Part shown: piece after piece, positions 23,884 through 27,604 of the stretch
Position numbering within the stretch: position 1 is the first letter of the stretch
How the letters are laid out: each line of letters opens with the position of its first letter
Program-made: the position numbers and the translations under genes
DNA from: CAZZBK01 sp964652155
Lineage (GTDB): Bacteria; Planctomycetota; Planctomycetia; Pirellulales; PNKZ01
Length of the DNA stretch: 27,604 nucleotides
Direction: 5' to 3'
Assembly (NCBI GenBank): GCA_964652155.1
Contig: CAZZBK010000081.1
Coordinates: forward strand, 1 to 27,604
Notes under the pieces: model-generated
What the model was told of the DNA's origin: nothing
The model's database searches: none
The model's input: the letters and a program-made list of their open reading frames with translations, nothing else

Positions 23884-24504
23884 ATGGATGACATTCCCAT
23901 CCAGCCGTTGTCCGACAAGGTTCTCGAGCGTCATCCGACGGCAAAGGGGCACGAGCCCAAACAGCCGCATGAGTTCGCGCCACCTGAGGATCGCCGCGAC
24001 TTTTTGAGCAAAGCCGCCGCGGTCGTCACCGGTGGGGCGATCACCGCCTGCCCGGTGGCCGCCGGCGTGGCCGTGCTCATCGACCCCCTCACACGCAGTG
24101 CCGGCGAAGCGCAGGCCATTCGGGTCGCGTCGTTGGATTCGATTCCCGAGTCGGGCGAGCCACGGCAGTTTCCGGTGATTGTTGAGCATCGCGACGACGC
24201 CTGGACCCGCTATCGTCATGAGCCGATCGGGGCGGTGTTTATCCGCCGGATTCCGGGCTCGAAAGAGTTGCATGTCTTCAACGCCTCGTGTCCGCACGCG
24301 GGCTGTTTTGTCGCCTTCGACGAAAGCGACACGAAGTTCAAGTGCCCCTGTCATGTGAGCGTTTTCGGCATGGATGGCGCGGTTATCAGCGGTCCGCCGC
24401 CACGCGGCATGGACACCCTCGAGTACGAACTCCGGGGGAGCGATGTCTATGTCAAGTTCCAAGACTTCTACACCGGTATTGGCGACAAGAAAGCCAAAGT
24501 CTGA
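23884..24504 (+). CDS. Rieske iron-sulfur protein of a cytochrome bc-type complex
   Basis: Takes electrons from quinol at the Qo site and passes them to cytochrome c. The 206-residue protein has a twin-arginine leader placed late (RRDFLSKAA, Arg37-Arg38), followed by a hydrophobic membrane segment (about 43-65). The [2Fe-2S] ligands are in CPHAGC (136-141) and CPCH (154-157), and the extra Cys of each motif fits the disulfide. SGPPPRG follows, as in Rieske proteins. The ATG at 23884 is preferred: AAGGATC lies upstream, and the longer frame has no leader-like sequence. The long polar N-terminus before the twin arginines is unusual. It forms an operon with the cytochrome b-c gene. Confidence 0.93.
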   Translation: MDDIPIQPLSDKVLERHPTAKGHEPKQPHEFAPPEDRRDFLSKAAAVVTGGAITACPVAAGVAVLIDPLTRSAGEAQAIRVASLDSIPESGEPRQFPVIVEHRDDAWTRYRHEPIGAVFIRRIPGSKELHVFNASCPHAGCFVAFDESDTKFKCPCHVSVFGMDGAVISGPPPRGMDTLEYELRGSDVYVKFQDFYTGIGDKKAKV

Positions 24505-24560
24505 TCGGGCGAGACGGTCGTTTCCACCTTTCTTATCAGCACCCAGTCAGCGCACCCACC

Positions 24561-26543
24561 ATGAACGCATTGATTCAATGGCTCGATGATCGGACCGGCA
24601 TCAAGGACTTCACGCATGAAATGCTGTACGAACGCATTCCGGGCGGGGCGCGGTGGCGCTACGTCTGGGGGAGCACGCTCGTCTTCGCCTTCGCCGTGCA
24701 GGCGATCACCGGCATCTTTTTATGGATGGCCTACAGCCCCAGCAGCCAGACAGCCTGGGAAAGCGTGTACTACATCCAGCACGAAATGTACGGCGGCTGG
24801 CTGCTCCGCGGCATCCACCATTTCATGGCCCAGGCCATGGTCGTGCTGCTCGCGCTGCATCTGATGCAGGTCGTCATCGACGGCGCGTACCGCGCCCCGC
24901 GCGAAGTCAACTTCTGGATGGGTATCATCCTGCTCAAGATCACCTTGGGCCTCTCGCTCACCGGCTATCTGCTCCCCTGGGATCAAAAAGGCTATTGGGC
25001 CACCCGCGTGGCCACGAACCTGGCGGCCATTATCCCCTTCGTGGGACCGGCGATCCAGAAGGTCGTTGTCGGCGGCATGGATTACGGTCATCACACGCTC
25101 ACCCGCTTTTTCGCGCTGCATGCCGGCGTGCTGCCTGCGTTGCTCGTGGCGATGCTCGTCCCGCACATTGCTCTGTTCCGCCGACACGGCATCAAAGCCC
25201 ATCTGCCCTCGAAAAAGGCCGACTGCTATTTCTGGCCCGATCAGGTGCTCAAAGACGCGGTCGCCTGTCTGGCCGTGCTCTGTTTCGTGCTGTTCTTCGT
25301 GTTCAAGCCGGTGCTGATGGGCGAAACGATCAGCGGTCACCCGGGCGATATTTTGGGAGCCCATCTCGACGCCCCGGCCGACCGCGCCAACGAGTACTCG
25401 GCTGCGCGACCTGAGTGGTACTTTTTGTTCCTGTTCCAGTTCCTGAAGTACTTCGAGGGCATGGGGGCCGCCGGCGAACTGATCGGCGCGATTGTCGCTC
25501 CTGGCGCAGCGATTTTTGTGCTCATGCTCATGCCGATCCTCGGTCGTTGGAAGCTCGGGCATCGCTTTAATGTCGGCTTCACCTTCGTGCTCCTGGCGGG
25601 CGCCGGACTGCTCACCGCTCAGGCCCTCTGGGACGACAATATGTCGGTTTGGGGTAAGCAGCCCTCGGCCAACGACGAACACGCGATGCAAAAGTACAAG
25701 GCATCGCAAGACTTCGTCGTGGCCGTCAAGTCGGCCGAGGAAAACGCCCATCGCGCACTCGAATTGGCTCGCGCGCCCGAAGGGATTCCTCCCGCAGGCA
25801 TGCTGAGCGTGCTCGCCCGGGACCCCAAGACCCAAGGCCCGCGGTTGTTCGCACGCTACTGTGCGAGTTGCCACACGCACTACGATCCGTCGACCAGTCA
25901 GGGCATCAACCCGTGGACGAACAAGGACGACACCGAGTGGATGATCGCGGTCAAGAAAGACGACTTCAGCCCCAAGGGTGCGCCGAACTTATTTCGCTTC
26001 GCCAGTCGCGAGTGGATCGCGGGGGTGTTGGACCACACCAAGATTTTGACCCCTGATTACTTTGGCAACACCAAGTATGGCAAGCACAAGGTCAAAGGCG
26101 AGGAGAAGATTGGCGACATGGCCAGCTTTGTTCTCGACACCCTGAAAGACGCCTCGAAAGAGGACCGCGAGTTGGCCGTGCTGGCCCTGTCGGCCGAGGC
26201 GAAGTTGCCGGCTCAACAGGCCATCGACGCACGCGACGCGGCGAAGATCGAGCAAGGGAAGCAAAAGATCAACGCCCTTGGCTGCCTCGATTGCCATAAG
26301 TTTCACGATCAAGGTGATCTCGGTGCGGCCCCCGACCTAACCGGTTACGGTTCCGCGGCGTGGCTCAAGGGGATGATTGGCAACCCGGCTCACGAGGCGT
26401 TTTACCGCGATAGCAACGATCGCATGCCCGCCTTCGTGACCAGCGACAAGGATGAGAACAACACCCTGAGTGCCGCCAACCTCGAGTTGCTCGTGCGCTG
26501 GCTGCGTGGCGATTGGTACGAGAGCAGCGCCGCCGGACATTAA
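24561..26543 (+). CDS. Cytochrome b (b6 plus subunit IV type) fused to two-haem cytochrome c
   Basis: A 660-residue membrane protein that combines the cytochrome b and cytochrome c subunits of a quinol:cytochrome c oxidoreductase. The haem b ligands fit His86, His100, His187 and His202, so 14 residues separate the second pair as in cytochrome b6, not 13 as in bc1. The Qo motif PEWY is at 284-287, inside a fused subunit-IV-like half with further helices to about 375. A helical linker leads to two c-type haem sites, CASCH (434-438) and CLDCH (575-579); MPAF downstream is a likely Met ligand. Residue 35, where b6 has the haem ci/cn cysteine, is Val. The ATG at 24561 is the start; an upstream in-frame extension overlaps the Rieske gene. 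Confidence 0.93.
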   Translation: MNALIQWLDDRTGIKDFTHEMLYERIPGGARWRYVWGSTLVFAFAVQAITGIFLWMAYSPSSQTAWESVYYIQHEMYGGWLLRGIHHFMAQAMVVLLALHLMQVVIDGAYRAPREVNFWMGIILLKITLGLSLTGYLLPWDQKGYWATRVATNLAAIIPFVGPAIQKVVVGGMDYGHHTLTRFFALHAGVLPALLVAMLVPHIALFRRHGIKAHLPSKKADCYFWPDQVLKDAVACLAVLCFVLFFVFKPVLMGETISGHPGDILGAHLDAPADRANEYSAARPEWYFLFLFQFLKYFEGMGAAGELIGAIVAPGAAIFVLMLMPILGRWKLGHRFNVGFTFVLLAGAGLLTAQALWDDNMSVWGKQPSANDEHAMQKYKASQDFVVAVKSAEENAHRALELARAPEGIPPAGMLSVLARDPKTQGPRLFARYCASCHTHYDPSTSQGINPWTNKDDTEWMIAVKKDDFSPKGAPNLFRFASREWIAGVLDHTKILTPDYFGNTKYGKHKVKGEEKIGDMASFVLDTLKDASKEDRELAVLALSAEAKLPAQQAIDARDAAKIEQGKQKINALGCLDCHKFHDQGDLGAAPDLTGYGSAAWLKGMIGNPAHEAFYRDSNDRMPAFVTSDKDENNTLSAANLELLVRWLRGDWYESSAAGH

Positions 26544-26569
26544 TACTCGTCCCGCACCTTCCTCACCCA

Positions 26570-26601
26570 TTAGCCGCGCTCACGCAGCGGAGCGCGGCTA
26601 A
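26570..26601. terminator. Strong hairpin after the cytochrome b-c gene
   Basis: TTAGCCGCGCT (26570-26580) pairs perfectly with AGCGCGGCTAA (26591-26601) around a 10-base loop. No T run follows. It is a terminator or another dispersed palindrome. The rest of the 219-base gap shows nothing recognisable. Confidence 0.5.
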
Positions 26602-26762
26602 CGTAAGGCCTGCAAATTGCGCATACTCGTCAATTTAAGCGCGCACCTCGACGTCTGGCCGGTAAAGTTTCCGGAATCGTTGCAGTTTCTCACGCCGATA
26701 TCCGATCCCTGAAGCGGTGATATTCCGTTCGCAGGATTCGATCTGGAGCTCGTGCTAGCACC

Positions 26763-27395
26763 ATGTGGTGCAAAAACTGCCGACAAGATGTGCCCGCGTT
26801 CGCCTCTCCGCATGAAGCCGGCTATTGCTGCCCGCGCTGTGGTGAGGTGGTGGCGCTACGCGCCCACGATGGGCATGGCGAGTTGCCCGCTTCTGACGAC
26901 GGCGGCGAGATGATCGCGCCGCTGCCGCAGCACGCGCCCCCCGATCATTACGCCTGGGAACTCAACGAGCAGCTCCGTCACGTCGAGCGGGTCCTGTCCC
27001 GTGGCCGGCATCGAGTCACGCGCACGCAGGACAACTTGCGGATTGACCCGCCGATGCCGGTGCGTCCCACGCCCGCTCCACAACCGTCCTCCGCAGAGCT
27101 TGAGGCCGACTCGGAAGAGGGCTCGCTGCTCTCCGCTTTGGCCTGGAGTGCGACCTGCGCCGGGGTCACGGGCTTAACGTGCGGCATCGCGTTGCTGGTG
27201 TTCGCCTGGAGCGGTGGTCGAGGCGATCTGTGGCGAATCGGCTTGCCCATCCTGATCGGCGGCCAGTTGGTGCTCTCGATGGGGTTAGGCCTGCATGCCG
27301 CGGGCCGCTCGCGTCGCCACGCGCACAATCCGCATGGCAATCGGTCGAACGCCGGTCGCAAAAAGAGCCGCCGCGCTCGTCACGATCGTGATTAA
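26763..27395 (+). CDS. Zinc-ribbon membrane protein of unknown function
   Basis: A 210-residue protein. An N-terminal zinc ribbon uses Cys3, Cys6, Cys23 and Cys26 (MWCKNC and CCPRCG). A polar, Pro-rich middle (about 40-118) follows, then two membrane helices (about 120-148 and 157-176), and a very basic, His/Arg/Lys-rich tail that probably stays in the cytoplasm. The zinc ribbon is at the extreme N-terminus, which supports the ATG at 26763, although its ribosome binding site is weak. Short Cys-ribbon plus two-helix proteins occur in planctomycetes with unknown roles. Confidence 0.78.
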   Translation: MWCKNCRQDVPAFASPHEAGYCCPRCGEVVALRAHDGHGELPASDDGGEMIAPLPQHAPPDHYAWELNEQLRHVERVLSRGRHRVTRTQDNLRIDPPMPVRPTPAPQPSSAELEADSEEGSLLSALAWSATCAGVTGLTCGIALLVFAWSGGRGDLWRIGLPILIGGQLVLSMGLGLHAAGRSRRHAHNPHGNRSNAGRKKSRRARHDRD

Positions 27396-27491
27396 GCCCT
27401 TGCTTGAATCGTAGATCGCGCCTCCCAAGCGTGAGCGGTCGTCTGCTCCTCGACGGTGTGAGCGTCTTCAAAGTTGGTCAATCGTCGGATC

Positions 27492-27604
27492 TGGCATCCA
27501 GGGCATCATTGAGCGGGTGGCTGGCGGTTTGCGTCTGCAAACCCAGGCACACTTCGAGGCGGTGTCAGATGTCACTCGCCGGGGTTTGCTTCGCAAACCA
27601 CCAG
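27492..27604. repeat. Nested palindromic repeat, copy B, cut by window end
   Basis: Matches copy A (from 197) in the same orientation with only a few differences over about 110 bases. Its first arm has tip GTCT where copy A has GAA, while the stem GGTTTGC/GCAAACC is kept. Its second arm keeps the tip TTC. The element continues beyond the window. The stretch 27396-27491 between the last gene and this repeat shows nothing else. Confidence 0.85.

Overview
The window is GC-rich bacterial chromosome and almost certainly comes from a planctomycete, most likely a Pirellulales-type member. The evidence is a secreted cytochrome-c-like/DUF1549/DUF1553 protein followed by a Tat-exported DUF1501 protein, a surface protein with the N-terminal 'LExRxxLA' motif, SdrD-B and FG-GAP/VCBS-type repeats, a secreted WD40 protein, Tat-exported Gfo/Idh/MocA oxidoreductases, and weak or absent Shine-Dalgarno sequences at many starts. 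I saw no rRNA, tRNA, CRISPR array, transposase or phage module.

Layout. 1-777: gene-poor, with a nested palindromic repeat (197-379) whose sister copy lies at the other end of the window (27492-27604). 778-1644: mutM (DNA repair). 1822-6151: the PSCyt1/DUF1549/DUF1553 plus DUF1501 pair, split by a long palindrome. 6189-7409 (minus): an AT-richer AAA-type ATPase with its own promoter, probably acquired by transfer. 7735-10013: two tandem secreted proteins of unknown function. 10132-10470 (minus): a rhodanese. 10567-12669: CCA-adding enzyme, a small CopD-like membrane protein and a 58-aa coiled-coil microprotein. 12780-16789 (minus): a WD40, SdrD-B/FG-GAP, FG-GAP cluster of exported proteins. 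16965-17618 (minus): a Nudix hydrolase, divergent from a Gfo/Idh/MocA oxidoreductase and an FkbM-like methyltransferase (17827-19886). 20032-21621 (minus): Ppx/GppA phosphatase, divergent from ribF-nrnA (21836-23790). 23884-26543: a Rieske protein and a cytochrome b6-type protein fused to a two-haem cytochrome c, together a compact quinol-oxidising complex. 26763-27395: a zinc-ribbon membrane protein.

Three things deserve most attention. First, the Rieske/cytochrome b-c fusion has cytochrome b6-type histidine spacing but lacks the cysteine that binds haem ci/cn. Second, unrelated-looking palindromes occupy many gene boundaries, and three of them carry the heptamer GCGAAGC/GCTTCGC at a hairpin tip. 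Third, the AT-rich ATPase gene stands alone. Function assignments rest on motifs read by eye; no database search was possible.
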